Source of the DNA: Candidatus Leptovillus affinis
GTDB lineage: Bacteria; Chloroflexota; Anaerolineae; Promineifilales; Promineifilaceae
NCBI GenBank assembly: GCA_016705235.1
Contig: JADIYP010000007.1
Span: forward strand, 434,001-498,000
DNA length: 64,000 nucleotides
Direction: 5' to 3'
The translations under genes and the position numbers were made by a program. How positions within the stretch are numbered: the first letter of the stretch is position 1; every line of letters starts with the position of its first letter. The notes below the pieces were generated by a model. It ran no database searches. It saw nothing but the letters and a program-made list of their open reading frames with translations, and had not been told where the DNA came from. Positions 36,493-46,405 of the stretch are shown here, piece by piece.

Positions 36493-36596
36493 CAGTTTGT
36501 CGGAAAAGTCCCCGTAGCCGCGGTTTCTTACCGCGCCTTCCAGAGGCGGGGTAAGGATACCCCGGCTACAAAAAGAGGTTCTCCGACAAACTGCTA
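36488..36596. repeat. MITE-like family B, single copy
   Basis: TAGCAGTTTGTCGGA to TCCGACAAACTGCTA, starting inside the last codons of the preceding gene: its TAG provides the stop codon of the 36031 gene. Confidence 0.85.
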
Positions 36597-36632
36597 GATA
36601 CTGGAGACCGGAGATTGGAACCCCACCACCCC

Positions 36633-37742
36633 ATGAACATCTACGACCAAATCACCAAACCCACCCTCCTGCTAGACGAAACCATCGCCCGGCGCAACAT
36701 TGCCCGCATGGCCGCCAAAGCGCGGCAAAGCGGCGTGCGCTTTCGCCCCCACTTTAAGACCCACCAATCGGCGGAAATCGGCCACTGGTTCCGCGAAGAA
36801 GGGGTGACGGCCGTCACCGTTTCCTCCGTCGACATGGCCGCCTACTTCGCCCAACACGGCTGGGACGACATCCTCATCGCCTTCCCCGCCAACCTGCGCC
36901 AACTGAGTGACCTGGATCAATTGGCCGCCCAGGTGCGCCTCCACCTGCTGCTGGAATCGGTAGAAGCCGCCGAACGCCTCAGCGCCGGGCTGCGCCACGA
37001 GGTAGCCATCTGGCTAAAAATCGACGTCGGTTATCATCGGACCGGGTTGGATTGGCAAAACATGGCGGACATTACGGCCGTTGCCCAAACCGTCCACGCC
37101 CTGCCCCGCCTGCGCCTCGCCGGTCTGCTCACCCACGCCGGCTACGGCTATACAGTAGGCGGCGCGGCTGAAGCCAACGCCGTTTATGAACAGATGGTAA
37201 CGCGCATGAACGCCGTCCGCGACGGGCTGCGCGTTGTGGGGCTGGAAACGGCCGTGTCCATCGGCGACACCCCCACCGGCAGTCTGGTCGACCGGTTCGA
37301 CGGTGTGGATGAAATCCGGCCGGGCAACTTTGTCTTTTACGATACCATGCAGGTGTCCATCGGCGCCTGCCAGCCAGAAGACGTGGCCGTCGCCTGCGCC
37401 TGCCCCATCGTCGCCAAACACGCCGACCGCCGCCAGATTGTGGTCTACGGCGGCGCGATCCACCTTTCCAAAGAGCGGCTGGCAGACGCCGATGGGCAGG
37501 TGAATTACGGCCGTATCGCCCTGCCTGCGGCGCACGGCTGGCGCATCCTCCCGCCGCAAAACGTCGTCAAAACGATGTCGCAAGAGCACGGCATCATTCA
37601 GGCCGACGAGACGCTGTTTCAGCAGGCGCAAATCGGCGATTTGCTGCTGGTGCTGCCCGTCCATTCCTGCCTGACAGCCAATTTACTCAAACGCTACCTG
37701 ACCCTGGACGGCCGTTGGATTGAGATGGCCGATATTCATTGA
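36633..37742 (+). CDS. D-threonine aldolase / D-serine dehydratase-like PLP enzyme
   Basis: 369 residues. Alanine-racemase-like N-terminal barrel with the PLP lysine in FRPHFKTHQS, KIDVGYHRTG, GLLTHAGYGY, and the C-terminal D-Ser dehydratase-like domain with the metal pair in LLVLPVHSCLTANL. Family members cleave D-beta-hydroxy amino acids or dehydrate D-serine using PLP and a divalent metal. Start at the ATG at 36633 (MNIYDQITKPTLLLD). Cytoplasmic. Substrate cannot be fixed. Confidence 0.85.
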   Translation: MNIYDQITKPTLLLDETIARRNIARMAAKARQSGVRFRPHFKTHQSAEIGHWFREEGVTAVTVSSVDMAAYFAQHGWDDILIAFPANLRQLSDLDQLAAQVRLHLLLESVEAAERLSAGLRHEVAIWLKIDVGYHRTGLDWQNMADITAVAQTVHALPRLRLAGLLTHAGYGYTVGGAAEANAVYEQMVTRMNAVRDGLRVVGLETAVSIGDTPTGSLVDRFDGVDEIRPGNFVFYDTMQVSIGACQPEDVAVACACPIVAKHADRRQIVVYGGAIHLSKERLADADGQVNYGRIALPAAHGWRILPPQNVVKTMSQEHGIIQADETLFQQAQIGDLLLVLPVHSCLTANLLKRYLTLDGRWIEMADIH

Positions 37743-37744
37743 GG

Positions 37745-37865
37745 AAGTTGGTTAGTTGAGTTGGCTGGGTTGGCCAGCCAACCAACCAACTCAACCAACC
37801 AACCAACCAACCAACTCTCAACACGAAAACGGCCGTCTCTCTTTTCAGAAAGACGGCCGTTTTCG
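37745..37865. terminator. AACC hairpin and perfect ACGGCCGT hairpin after the PLP enzyme
   Basis: 37745-37815 is a GGTT/AACC tetranucleotide palindrome (GAGTTGGCTGGGTTGGC opposite GCCAACCAACCAACTC). 37824-37838 and 37851-37865 are CGAAAACGGCCGTCT and its exact complement, with TTTTC next to the second arm, a good intrinsic terminator in the plus direction. Confidence 0.7.
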
Positions 37866-38045
37866 CGTTGGGAGGGTGAGGATTTGAAGGGGAATTGAGA
37901 GGGGACCAGCGCTTTACAGCGCCGGCATATTTGGGGGGAAGAGGATGTTTTGGAGCAAATCGGGTCGTATGTTTGCATGAGTATAGTAGCACATGCGTTC
38001 TAAATCGTCAAGGCGAATATGGCCCAATTTGCCTTATTCATGATC

Positions 38046-38618
38046 TCATCCCGCGCCAGCAACCCCTGCCCCGTACCCATACGCGCCGGGGAAATCGGCG
38101 GCTACTTCCTTTTTTTTGCCGCTCCACTGGTCGATGCTCAAACGGAAAACGGCCGTGCGCTTCAGCTCTTCAGCCACCGGCGGGCGATAATCCTGCCCCG
38201 GCGTCAGGTGCGGCGCGTATTTGTCCAACAGCCGCTGCAACCCATGAGTGGCTTCTGCTTCATCGGTGATCAAAACGGCCGTGCCAAACACCACCACGCT
38301 GGCATACTCCACGCTAAATTCCAGAGCCACCTCGGCCGGCAGCAGCCGCCCCATCTCGCTGACGGTGAAACAGTAACGGCCGTCGGCCACGATGTTTGCC
38401 TGCGTGCGGCCCACTTTCGCCGTGTGCATATAAATCACCTGGGCCGCCTCATCATAAACAAACAAATTACTGTTCAAAAACGGCTGGCCATCATGCTGCG
38501 TGGCCAAATAACCAATCGGCGCGCGGTGCAGCAAGGCGCGAATCCAGCTCTCATCCGTCACTTCACGATCTTGCCGCCGCACCGCGTTAACCGGCAGCGT
38601 ACGATAATCTTTGCTCAT
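38046..38618 (-). CDS. pyridoxamine 5'-phosphate oxidase-family flavin-binding protein
   Basis: 190 residues. Split-barrel FMN-binding fold: IGYLATQHDGQPFLNSNLFV, YMHTAKVGRTQANIVADGRY CFTV, EYASVVVFGTAV, and a late AVFRLSIDQWSGKKKE. Resembles the Nim/PPOX-like group that binds FMN, heme or F420; not the true PdxH. Start at 38618 (MSKDYRTLPV); upstream in-frame codons lack support. Confidence 0.8.
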   Translation of the reverse strand: MSKDYRTLPVNAVRRQDREVTDESWIRALLHRAPIGYLATQHDGQPFLNSNLFVYDEAAQVIYMHTAKVGRTQANIVADGRYCFTVSEMGRLLPAEVALEFSVEYASVVVFGTAVLITDEAEATHGLQRLLDKYAPHLTPGQDYRPPVAEELKRTAVFRLSIDQWSGKKKEVAADFPGAYGYGAGVAGAG

Positions 38619-38879
38619 AGGGTATGCATTCTTCCTTATCATAATAGTCGCGCCGGACTCAGATCGCCGGACACGCACGTTTAAGGCCCAGGAATATCCG
38701 CTCTATCCGTGTTCATCGGCGTCCCATCCTTCAAATAAGTCTGCGGTTATTAGATAGGCTTTTCCGCGTAATTATGAGCCTTGTGCGCGGTTCAAGCAAC
38801 CACCGCACCCATAGATCACCAGACAACACAAGCCACAAATCGGCCATTCAGCCGCCACGCTCATTGCTGGCCGATTTGA

Positions 38880-38908
38880 TTGACAGTCGACCGTGCATGA
38901 TGTAAAGT
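38880..38908 (+). promoter_or_regulatory. sigma70-type promoter upstream of nagA
   Basis: TTGACA at 38880-38885, 17-base spacer, TAAAGT at 38903-38908. Predicted start about 38915, 32 bases before the nagA ATG. The remaining part of the gap 38619-38946 shows nothing else. Confidence 0.55.
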
Positions 38909-38946
38909 TTGTTAAGTCATTTTACAAAGATTGATGAATTTTTGGA

Positions 38947-40116
38947 ATGCTCATCATCCGCCACACAACCGTCCTGACCCCCGATCAAACCATGCACGAT
39001 GCTGCCGTGCAGGTGGATAACGGCCGTATCACCCACATCGCCCCCACCGCCCACCTGCCCATACCGCCACACGCCTCAGTCGTAGAGGGAGACGGCCGTA
39101 CCCTGGTCCCAGGCTTGCTCGATTTGCAGCTCAACGGCGCATTCGGCCACGACTTCACCACGGATCCGGGGGCCATCTGGGCCGTCGCCGCCGACCTGCC
39201 CCGCTGGGGCGTGACGGCTTTCCTGCCCACAATCATCACCTCGCCGCTGGCGCAAATCGCCCAGGCGCAGGATGTGGTGCGGCACGGCCGTCCGCCCAAC
39301 TTTCGCGGCGCGGAACCGCTGGGGCTGCACGTCGAAGGCCCCTTCCTGAACCCGGCCAAAAAAGGGGCGCACAACCCGGCCTACCTGCGCCTGCCGGAGC
39401 CAACGGCCGTGGCCGATTGGTCGCCCGCAGCCGGCATCCGCCTGGTGACGCTGGCCCCGGAGTTGCCAGGCGCATTGGCCCTGGCGCAAGAATTGGCCGC
39501 CCGCGGCGTGGTTGTCAGCGCGGGCCACTCGATGGCCACCCTGGCCGAAGCACAGGCCGCCTTTGCCCACGGCGTGGGGTATGGCACGCACCTTTACAAC
39601 GCTATGCCGCCCCTCGGCCACCGCGAGCCAGGGCTGGTCGGGGCGCTGCTTCACACCGACAGCGTCGTCGTCGGCATCATTCCCGACGGCATTCACGTCC
39701 ATCCGGCGCTGGTGAAGCTGGCCTGGCAGGCCAAAGGGCCGCATGGCCTGAACGTGGTAACAGATGCGATGGCCGCGCTGGGCTGCCCGCCCGGCGTCTA
39801 CCGCCTGAACGATTTTGACGTGACCGTGACAGAACGGGAAGCGCGGCTGGCGGATGGCACGTTGGCCGGCAGCGTGTTGGATTTGATCACGGCCGTGCGC
39901 CATCTCATCGCCTTCACCGGCTGCGCCTTGAGTGATGCTCTGGCAACAGTTACCACCACCCCGGCCAAAGTGTTGGGATTGGAGGAGTACGGCCGTATCG
40001 CCCCCGGCAGCCGCGCCGATCTGGCGCTGCTCAACGACGATCTTCAAGTGGACCTGACCCTGGTTGCCGGCGAGATTGTGTACCGGAGACCAAGAGGAAT
40101 CACGATGAGACCCTAA
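38947..40116 (+). CDS. nagA: N-acetylglucosamine-6-phosphate deacetylase
   Basis: 389 residues, normal length. Amidohydrolase barrel with the family signatures: VPGLLDLQLNGAFGHDF, LHVEGPFLNPAKKGAH (metal Glu), VVSAGHSMA and GTHLYNAMPPL (metal His), VVTDAMAALG (catalytic Asp). Removes the acetyl group of GlcNAc-6-P in amino-sugar catabolism. The stop codon lies inside a REP palindrome. Followed by a SIS sugar-phosphate gene, so the pair makes an amino-sugar operon. Confidence 0.93.
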   Translation: MLIIRHTTVLTPDQTMHDAAVQVDNGRITHIAPTAHLPIPPHASVVEGDGRTLVPGLLDLQLNGAFGHDFTTDPGAIWAVAADLPRWGVTAFLPTIITSPLAQIAQAQDVVRHGRPPNFRGAEPLGLHVEGPFLNPAKKGAHNPAYLRLPEPTAVADWSPAAGIRLVTLAPELPGALALAQELAARGVVVSAGHSMATLAEAQAAFAHGVGYGTHLYNAMPPLGHREPGLVGALLHTDSVVVGIIPDGIHVHPALVKLAWQAKGPHGLNVVTDAMAALGCPPGVYRLNDFDVTVTEREARLADGTLAGSVLDLITAVRHLIAFTGCALSDALATVTTTPAKVLGLEEYGRIAPGSRADLALLNDDLQVDLTLVAGEIVYRRPRGITMRP

Positions 40117-40140
40117 GGGTTTTAAAAACCCTTAGGGTCT
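40109..40140. repeat. REP family A short copy holding the nagA stop codon
   Basis: GACCCTAAGGGTTTT / AAAACCCTTAGGGTC; the TAA of CCCTAAGGG at 40114-40116 ends nagA. Confidence 0.8.
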
Positions 40141-40183
40141 GCGTCCAAAACAAACGACACAAATGAACCACAGGAGAGATACG

Positions 40184-41230
40184 ATGCTGGAGAACAGCTT
40201 GCTCTTTCAGGAAATACACGAACAGCCAACGGTTTTAGCCAATTTGCTGCAAGCGGAGCGCGAAACAATCGGGCGTCTGGCGGCGGCGATTCAGGCGCGG
40301 AACATTCGCCATGTGCTGATTGCCGCGCGTGGCACCAGCGACAACGCGGGTCGTTATGCGCAGTACCTGCTGGGCGCAGTCAACGGCCTGCAAGTTGCTC
40401 TGGCCACGCCCAGTTTGTTCACCATTTACCAACGGCCGCCGCGCCTGTCGGACACGTTGGTGATGGGCATTAGCCAGAGCGGCAAAAGCCCGGATATTGT
40501 GGCTGTGCTGGCAGAAGCGCAACGACAAGGGGCGTTAACGGCCGTCATCACCAACATCCCCGATTCCGATTTAGGGCAGACGGCCGAATTTGTCATCGAC
40601 CTGCACGCCGGGCAGGAAAAATCGGTCGCCGCCACCAAAACCTACACGGCCGAACTGGCGGCCATTGCCCTGCTCAGCGCCACCCTGGCCGACGCTGCCC
40701 CCATGCGCACCGCCTTGCAGCAGCTCCCCACCCAAATCGCCAAAACGCTGACAATGGGGCCGGAAATTGGCCGGTTGGCAGAACGCTACCGCTATATGCG
40801 CGCCTGCGTGGTGATTGGGCGGGGCTACAACTACGCCACTGCTTTTGAACTGGCTCTAAAAATGAAGGAACTTACGTACACGATGGTGGAGCCGTACAGC
40901 AGCGCCGATTTTATGCACGGGCCGCTGGCTCTGGTAGAAGACGCCTTCCCGGCGATTGTCATTGCGCCCTCCGGCCAGATGCTGCCGGAGATTCAGGCAT
41001 TTATGGGCACGTTGCAAGAGCGCGGCGCGGAAATCATCGCCATCAGCGACGACGCGGCCACGCTGGCGTTGGCGCGCACGCCGCTCAAGCTGCCGGTCGC
41101 TTCCCCGGAATGGATCTCCCCAATCATCAGCATCATCCCCGGCCAGTTGTTTGCCATGCATCTGGCCCACACCCGCGACTTTAATGTGGACCGGCCGCGC
41201 GCCATTCGCAAGGTGACGGAAACCCGTTAG
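40184..41230 (+). CDS. SIS-domain sugar-phosphate isomerase/deaminase (GlmS isomerase-like)
   Basis: 348 residues with two SIS domains, like the isomerase half of GlmS without the glutaminase half: ARGTSDNAGRYAQYLLGAV, MGISQSGKSPDIVAVLAEAQ, and GRGYNYATAFELALKMKELT with MVEPYSSADFMHGPLALVED. Such proteins act as glucosamine-6-phosphate deaminases or related isomerases, which would complete the pathway opened by nagA. GGAG nine bases before the ATG. Ends in a 3-4 base convergent overlap with the histidine kinase. Confidence 0.85.
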   Translation: MLENSLLFQEIHEQPTVLANLLQAERETIGRLAAAIQARNIRHVLIAARGTSDNAGRYAQYLLGAVNGLQVALATPSLFTIYQRPPRLSDTLVMGISQSGKSPDIVAVLAEAQRQGALTAVITNIPDSDLGQTAEFVIDLHAGQEKSVAATKTYTAELAAIALLSATLADAAPMRTALQQLPTQIAKTLTMGPEIGRLAERYRYMRACVVIGRGYNYATAFELALKMKELTYTMVEPYSSADFMHGPLALVEDAFPAIVIAPSGQMLPEIQAFMGTLQERGAEIIAISDDAATLALARTPLKLPVASPEWISPIISIIPGQLFAMHLAHTRDFNVDRPRAIRKVTETR

Positions 41231-44200
41231 TCCCGGTGGGCGGCTTCAGGCGATGGGAGCAGTTGGGCGAGCAGAGCGGCAAGCTGCGGGAAATTGGGCG
41301 GTTTGGGCATCCAGAATACCTGGCTGTGCTTTCCCAGGTCGCGCCGCTCTTCCTCGGTGACATAGCCGCTGATGATGATGACCGGCACGGCCGTTTCCCG
41401 CTCGCGGAGCGCGTCATACAATTCTTGCCCGCCCATGACAGGCATAATCATGTCGGTTATGACCAGATCGATGTCTTCCGGGGAGGCGTCGTAGATGGCG
41501 AGGGCTTCCTGGCCGTGAACGGCCGTTAACACTGCATAATTCAACGACTTTAGCGTGTCGGCCAGGGCCAAACGCACCATTTCCTGATCCTCTACCACCA
41601 GGATGGTTTGTCCACGGCCTTGCGGCACAACCACCTCAGCGCTTGCCTCGTTGACCAAACGAGAGCTGGTTAATGCCGGTAAATAAATACAAAACTGCGT
41701 ACCCACACCCGGCGTCGATGTCACCGTCAGCTCGCCGTTATGCTGCTTGATGATGCCATAAACCTGAGCCAGACCCAGACCGTTGCCCTTTGGCGCTTTG
41801 GTAGTGAAAAATGGCTCAAAGATGTGCGGCAAAATATCGGCCGGTATTCCCATGCCGGTATCGACAACATCCAGCCGCACCCATTCACCCGGACTTAGAT
41901 CCAAAGGTGTTGTCGTATATTCTTTGTCGATATGGATCGGCGCCAATTCCAGGCGCAGCGCGCCGCCGTTGGGCATAGCATCGCGCGCATTGACAGCCAG
42001 ATTCAAGAGCGCCTGTTGGATACGCGTCGCGTCGGCTTCGATCATCGGGAAGAAATCGCCGCCAAGCAAGGAGACGTCGATGGTTTCCGGCAAGGTTCGG
42101 GCTAACAATTGAATGGTCTCTTGCACCAATGTCTGGAGGTTGACGGGTTGAAGATTGATGAGGCTGCGGCGGCTGAAGTCGAGGATTTGCTGAATCAGGT
42201 CTGTGGCTTGATGCGTTTGCTCGCCAATAATCCGTACCCGGCTATACACCTCCAGAGGCAGCGCCGGGTGCAGCAGCAGCAGCTCGGCGTAAAGCGAGAT
42301 AACGGCCAAAATATTGTTGAAATCGTGGGCCATGCCGGCCGCCAACTGCCCAACGGCCGCCAATCTTTCTTGCTGCTGGCTGCGCGTTTGCCACTCTCTT
42401 TCCAGGGTTACGTCGCGCATAAGCAGCAGCCAGCCTTCCAGGACGGAAGAGGCGGTAAATGGTTGGGCGACAATCTCGAATGTCTGGCTATCTGTTTGCG
42501 CTTCGTGGAATTGGCCTGAAGCTGGCGGGATGAGAAAAGTAGACAGCGGTTGCGCCCCCAGAGAGGCCAGTGTGTCTGGGGGTTGGATGTCGGCGAGAAC
42601 GGAAAGGTAAGCCTGAGCTGTGGGGTTTTTTAGTAAAACGACTCCGGTTGGGTCTAGCAAAAGCAAGCCTTCGGGCACGCTGTCCATGATTTTTTGCATC
42701 AGCTGGGCCTGGGACTGGATTTGATCGAGCAAGGCTTCCCGTTCGGCTTCGGCAGTTTTACGGGCGGTGATGTTACGCACGATAGCCAGTACGTACTGGT
42801 CACTGATTTTGGTCATGCGGGCTTCAAAATCCTGCAGGCCGCGTTGGACCAGTAGGGGGTATTCAAAGTATTGTACCTGGCCGGTTTCTAAGCATCTGGC
42901 CGCGTTGTCGAGGATGAGGGCGACAATTTCTTGGGGCATGGAGTTTTTGATGCTGCTGCCAACAACCTGTTCTGGGTCTAGAACCAGGTCGTCTTCATTA
43001 TTGATTCGGAAATCGAGGATATCTCCAGCGTGGTTAAGGATAAACATCATGTCTGGCAACGCTTCCAGGATGGCCTTGTTTTTGGCTTCGATTTCACGGA
43101 TGTGGGCCTGCGCCTGGCGTTCTTCGGTGATATCGCGGGCGTAGACGGCTACGCGCACGGCCTGCCCGGCATCGTCTAGGACCGGGTAAATTCCGTTGTG
43201 GAAGACACGGCCGTTGCGCTCATCCACAAACCGCGCCGGTAATCCCGTGGATAACACCTGATCCATATAGGCATGGCGCACTTCTCCCACAGGGCCGCTC
43301 ATAAATTCGTAAATACTCCTACCAACTAAGGCATCACGGGAGTAGCCCAGGCTTAGGGCCAGTTTTTCATTGCCTTCAATGATCGTGCCGTCTACGTCTA
43401 GTAAGACAACCACGTCTGTGGTGGCATTTACCAGACCACGCAAACTGGCTTCTGCTTCGCGCAGGGTGGCCGCCGCTTTTTTTAGCTCGGTTACATCGTG
43501 GCAGGTAAAGAGGATGGTGCCATCTTTGATGGATACCCGTTTTGCGCTAATGAGAAAATCATGGGGATGACCACTTTTACTGGTGATGATGCGCTCTAAG
43601 TTATGAACTTCACCTGAAGCCAGAAATTCCGGCGCGTCTAAAGGGGGATCAAACAGTTGGTCGATGCAGCCAAGCGCCCACACTTCATCGTCGGTATACC
43701 CAAGCGAATGCATGATGTTGGGGCAAATGAAGGTGAAACGGCCGTTGTCGTCGGTAATAAAAATGGGGTCCGATATATTTTCGATGGTAATCCGGTGCAG
43801 TTCTTCGCTCTCTCGCAGCTTTTTTTCCCACTGTTTGCGCTCGCTGATGTCCCGGAATGCGCCAAAGACATACTCCCGGCCGGCCAGTTCAATTCTACGG
43901 CCCCGGATTTCCACCGTTTTGCGTTGGCCGGCAGCGGATACAAGATCAATTTCCACCGGCGGCGATTCTTGGACTGTGATGGGCGGGCGATAGCGAAAAG
44001 ATTCATAGGCTTTGGGTTGTTGGTCCGGTGGGTAGAGTGATTCGTGGTGGCGGCCGATAATCTGGTCACGCGGCAGTTGCAGCAATATTTCGGCAGCGGG
44101 GTTGGCATCTACCAACATGCCGGTGGCAACTTCGGCCAGCAAGATAGCGTCCGGCGACAACTCAAACAAAACACGGAACCGGTTTTCGCTTTCGCGCCGT

Positions 44201-45720
44201 TCTTCTTCGGCCAATTTACGCTGCGTAATGTCACGGAGCACAGAGAGATGCAGCCCTGGCATAAAGTTGGCGACAGATTGGAATTCACTTTCGACAAGTT
44301 TGCCGTCCTTGCTGCGCAGCGTATAGTTTCCTTTGCTAAAACCGGCGGCTTTAAAAGAGTTCCAGGCTTGTTGAAACAAGCCGCGATCCGGGTTGGCAGA
44401 GATGTCCCACACGCCCATTGCAAGCAGTTCGGCGCGTGTATAGCCCAACATCTCACAGGCAGCCGGGTTGACGTCTATGTAACAACCCTGGTCGTCGGTA
44501 ATCAAGATGGCCTCCAGGGAGTTGTCGAACAGGCTCCGGTAGCGTTGTTCGCTGGTCTGGAGTTGGGCGGTGCGCTGGGTAACGGCCGTGTGCAGCCGCC
44601 GGTTAAAAACGACCAACCCCACAGCCCCCAAAACAACCACCAATGCCACCCCTCCCGCAATTGTCAACAGCAGATACAACCAGCCATGATCAAAAACAGG
44701 GATCGGATCATATAAAAACCCATCGAAGGTGTAGCCGGAATCGGCCATGCCCAACGCAACATAAGCGTCCGCGATATGCTGCCAGCGGTCAGCATTCATA
44801 TGCCCGATCTCGACCACATCTGGCAAAATATACTCACGCATCATAGCCGCTTCATACGTTAATCGGTCATGGTTGAGCGGCGTATCATACTGCGTCAGGA
44901 TGATGTTGATGGTTTCTTCCGGGTGATCCATCGCATACTGCCAACCCTTCAGACTGGCAGCGCGGAACCGGGCCACACGGTCAGGATGCTCCTCCAGTTC
45001 AGTTTCAGTCGTGTATAACAAATCGCCATAAAAATCAACGCCGTAGGCAGCGGGGTTGAGCAGCCGCGTGGGGATACCGGCGTTTTCCAAAACAAAAGGC
45101 TCATTTGTGGCGTACACGGCCTGGGCATCAATGGTTTCGTCAAAAAGATAACCGGGCGAGTCATTGACTCTATCCACGAGGTCCAGACTGGTCAGGTAAA
45201 CGCCCTCGTGCAAGAGCATGGCCTGTAATTCGGCCGTGCGCGTGCTGGTAGACATCCCGACCCGCCGCCCAACAAGATCTTTGGGTTCATAGATGCCTGA
45301 GTCTTGCCGCACCATAAAAACCTGGGGCGAATGCTGGAAAACGGCCGCCAAGGCCACAAAAGGATCGCCCTCTAAGCGGTGAAGCAAGACCTCGGTATTG
45401 GTGACGCCATATTGAGCGCGACCAGACAACACTTCTTCATAGGTGTTAAACGGTCCGCCAGGCAAAATGGTCACATCCAGACCGGCGTCACGATAATACC
45501 CTTGTTCCAGAGCGGCATAATAGCCGGCCGTTTGGAATTGATGGTACCACTTCAGTTGGAGGGTTACAGGCTCCAGTTCAGGGCTGGGCGATACAGCTTG
45601 AGGGCTGCGACAGGCAGTCAAAAGCAGAAAAATGAGAAAGGCTGCGGCTTTCAGGCTTAATTGAGGTGATCTGTGAGGGTGAAATAAACCAGAGGCCATT
45701 GGTAATGCTCCATATCCCAT
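41227..45720 (-). CDS. hybrid sensor histidine kinase: NMT1/THI5-like binding domain, six PAS, HisKA, HATPase, receiver
   Basis: 1497 residues. Signal with lipobox-like LLLTAC (Cys37); substrate-binding domain about 50-300 (LQLKWYHQFQTAGYYAALEQ, as in thiamin-precursor binding proteins); membrane segment about 345-370; six PAS domains about 385-1080 (DNSLEAILITDDQG, ELSPDAILLAE, ENISDPIFITDDNG, NATTDVVVLLDVDG, EALPDMMFILNHAG, DSVPEGLLLLDPTG). H-box AAGMAHDFNNILAVI; N box NLAVNARDAMPNGG; GLGLAQVYGI; receiver with phospho-Asp in LVITDMIMPVMGG. Senses an extracytoplasmic small molecule; no separate regulator nearby. An ATG at 45699 is an equal start candidate. Confidence 0.9.
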   Translation of the reverse strand: MGYGALPMASGLFHPHRSPQLSLKAAAFLIFLLLTACRSPQAVSPSPELEPVTLQLKWYHQFQTAGYYAALEQGYYRDAGLDVTILPGGPFNTYEEVLSGRAQYGVTNTEVLLHRLEGDPFVALAAVFQHSPQVFMVRQDSGIYEPKDLVGRRVGMSTSTRTAELQAMLLHEGVYLTSLDLVDRVNDSPGYLFDETIDAQAVYATNEPFVLENAGIPTRLLNPAAYGVDFYGDLLYTTETELEEHPDRVARFRAASLKGWQYAMDHPEETINIILTQYDTPLNHDRLTYEAAMMREYILPDVVEIGHMNADRWQHIADAYVALGMADSGYTFDGFLYDPIPVFDHGWLYLLLTIAGGVALVVVLGAVGLVVFNRRLHTAVTQRTAQLQTSEQRYRSLFDNSLEAILITDDQGCYIDVNPAACEMLGYTRAELLAMGVWDISANPDRGLFQQAWNSFKAAGFSKGNYTLRSKDGKLVESEFQSVANFMPGLHLSVLRDITQRKLAEEERRESENRFRVLFELSPDAILLAEVATGMLVDANPAAEILLQLPRDQIIGRHHESLYPPDQQPKAYESFRYRPPITVQESPPVEIDLVSAAGQRKTVEIRGRRIELAGREYVFGAFRDISERKQWEKKLRESEELHRITIENISDPIFITDDNGRFTFICPNIMHSLGYTDDEVWALGCIDQLFDPPLDAPEFLASGEVHNLERIITSKSGHPHDFLISAKRVSIKDGTILFTCHDVTELKKAAATLREAEASLRGLVNATTDVVVLLDVDGTIIEGNEKLALSLGYSRDALVGRSIYEFMSGPVGEVRHAYMDQVLSTGLPARFVDERNGRVFHNGIYPVLDDAGQAVRVAVYARDITEERQAQAHIREIEAKNKAILEALPDMMFILNHAGDILDFRINNEDDLVLDPEQVVGSSIKNSMPQEIVALILDNAARCLETGQVQYFEYPLLVQRGLQDFEARMTKISDQYVLAIVRNITARKTAEAEREALLDQIQSQAQLMQKIMDSVPEGLLLLDPTGVVLLKNPTAQAYLSVLADIQPPDTLASLGAQPLSTFLIPPASGQFHEAQTDSQTFEIVAQPFTASSVLEGWLLLMRDVTLEREWQTRSQQQERLAAVGQLAAGMAHDFNNILAVISLYAELLLLHPALPLEVYSRVRIIGEQTHQATDLIQQILDFSRRSLINLQPVNLQTLVQETIQLLARTLPETIDVSLLGGDFFPMIEADATRIQQALLNLAVNARDAMPNGGALRLELAPIHIDKEYTTTPLDLSPGEWVRLDVVDTGMGIPADILPHIFEPFFTTKAPKGNGLGLAQVYGIIKQHNGELTVTSTPGVGTQFCIYLPALTSSRLVNEASAEVVVPQGRGQTILVVEDQEMVRLALADTLKSLNYAVLTAVHGQEALAIYDASPEDIDLVITDMIMPVMGGQELYDALRERETAVPVIIISGYVTEEERRDLGKHSQVFWMPKPPNFPQLAALLAQLLPSPEAAHRD

Positions 45721-45969
45721 CGTTGCAAAGCAGACCCTGTAGATTTGCTCTTGAGAATTTAGACCTCTGGAGATTCAAACTCTTAGGCTCTTCCCAGACA
45801 AACCCGAATGGGTGCAAAAAGTGTACCACAATCGGCATAGGATTTGTTAGGCAGAGTGAATGCAGGTAATAGGAAATCAGTTCCGTTCAACCAGACAACA
45901 GGTTGGCTGCTACATGGGACAGATCAGATGTATGTAAGACAGCTTTAGCCGCGGTATCCTGATCTGGCA

Positions 45970-46383
45970 AGACCCCAAGGGTTTAATGCCCAAATAATCC
46001 AAATTCCCAAAAGAAAACCCTTGGGGTCTGTTCGGTTTCTCTGGTAACACTATGTTTGCACTTTTTAAAACGATAAGATTTTGCTACGGACATGTCATTC
46101 TGAGCGGAGTCTGCGGAGCGAAGAATCCCCATGTATTGGTCATTAGGGCTGAACGGGATGCTTCGGAGGACCTCAGCATGACATAAAGCAAGGTAATTTC
46201 GTCGCAGAACTTGCTCAATACCAAAACTGCAAAGATAGTGTGGTAAGACCCCAAGGGTTTAATACCCAAATAATCCAAATTCCCAGAAGAAAACCCTTGG
46301 GGTCTATATGGATTACTCTGGCAAGACCCCAAGGGTTTAATGCCCAAATAATCCAAATTCCCAGAAGAAAACCCTTGGGGTCT
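45970..46383. repeat. three REP family A copies and one inverted family F copy; gene-free 45721-46405
   Basis: Family A at 45970-46029, 46246-46305 and 46324-46383, almost identical, all with TAATCCAAATTCCC cores. Family F (inverted) at 46092-46183. The interval 45840-45960 shows nothing. Confidence 0.85.
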
Positions 46384-46405
46384 AAATAGATACTTGGTTG
46401 GACTA

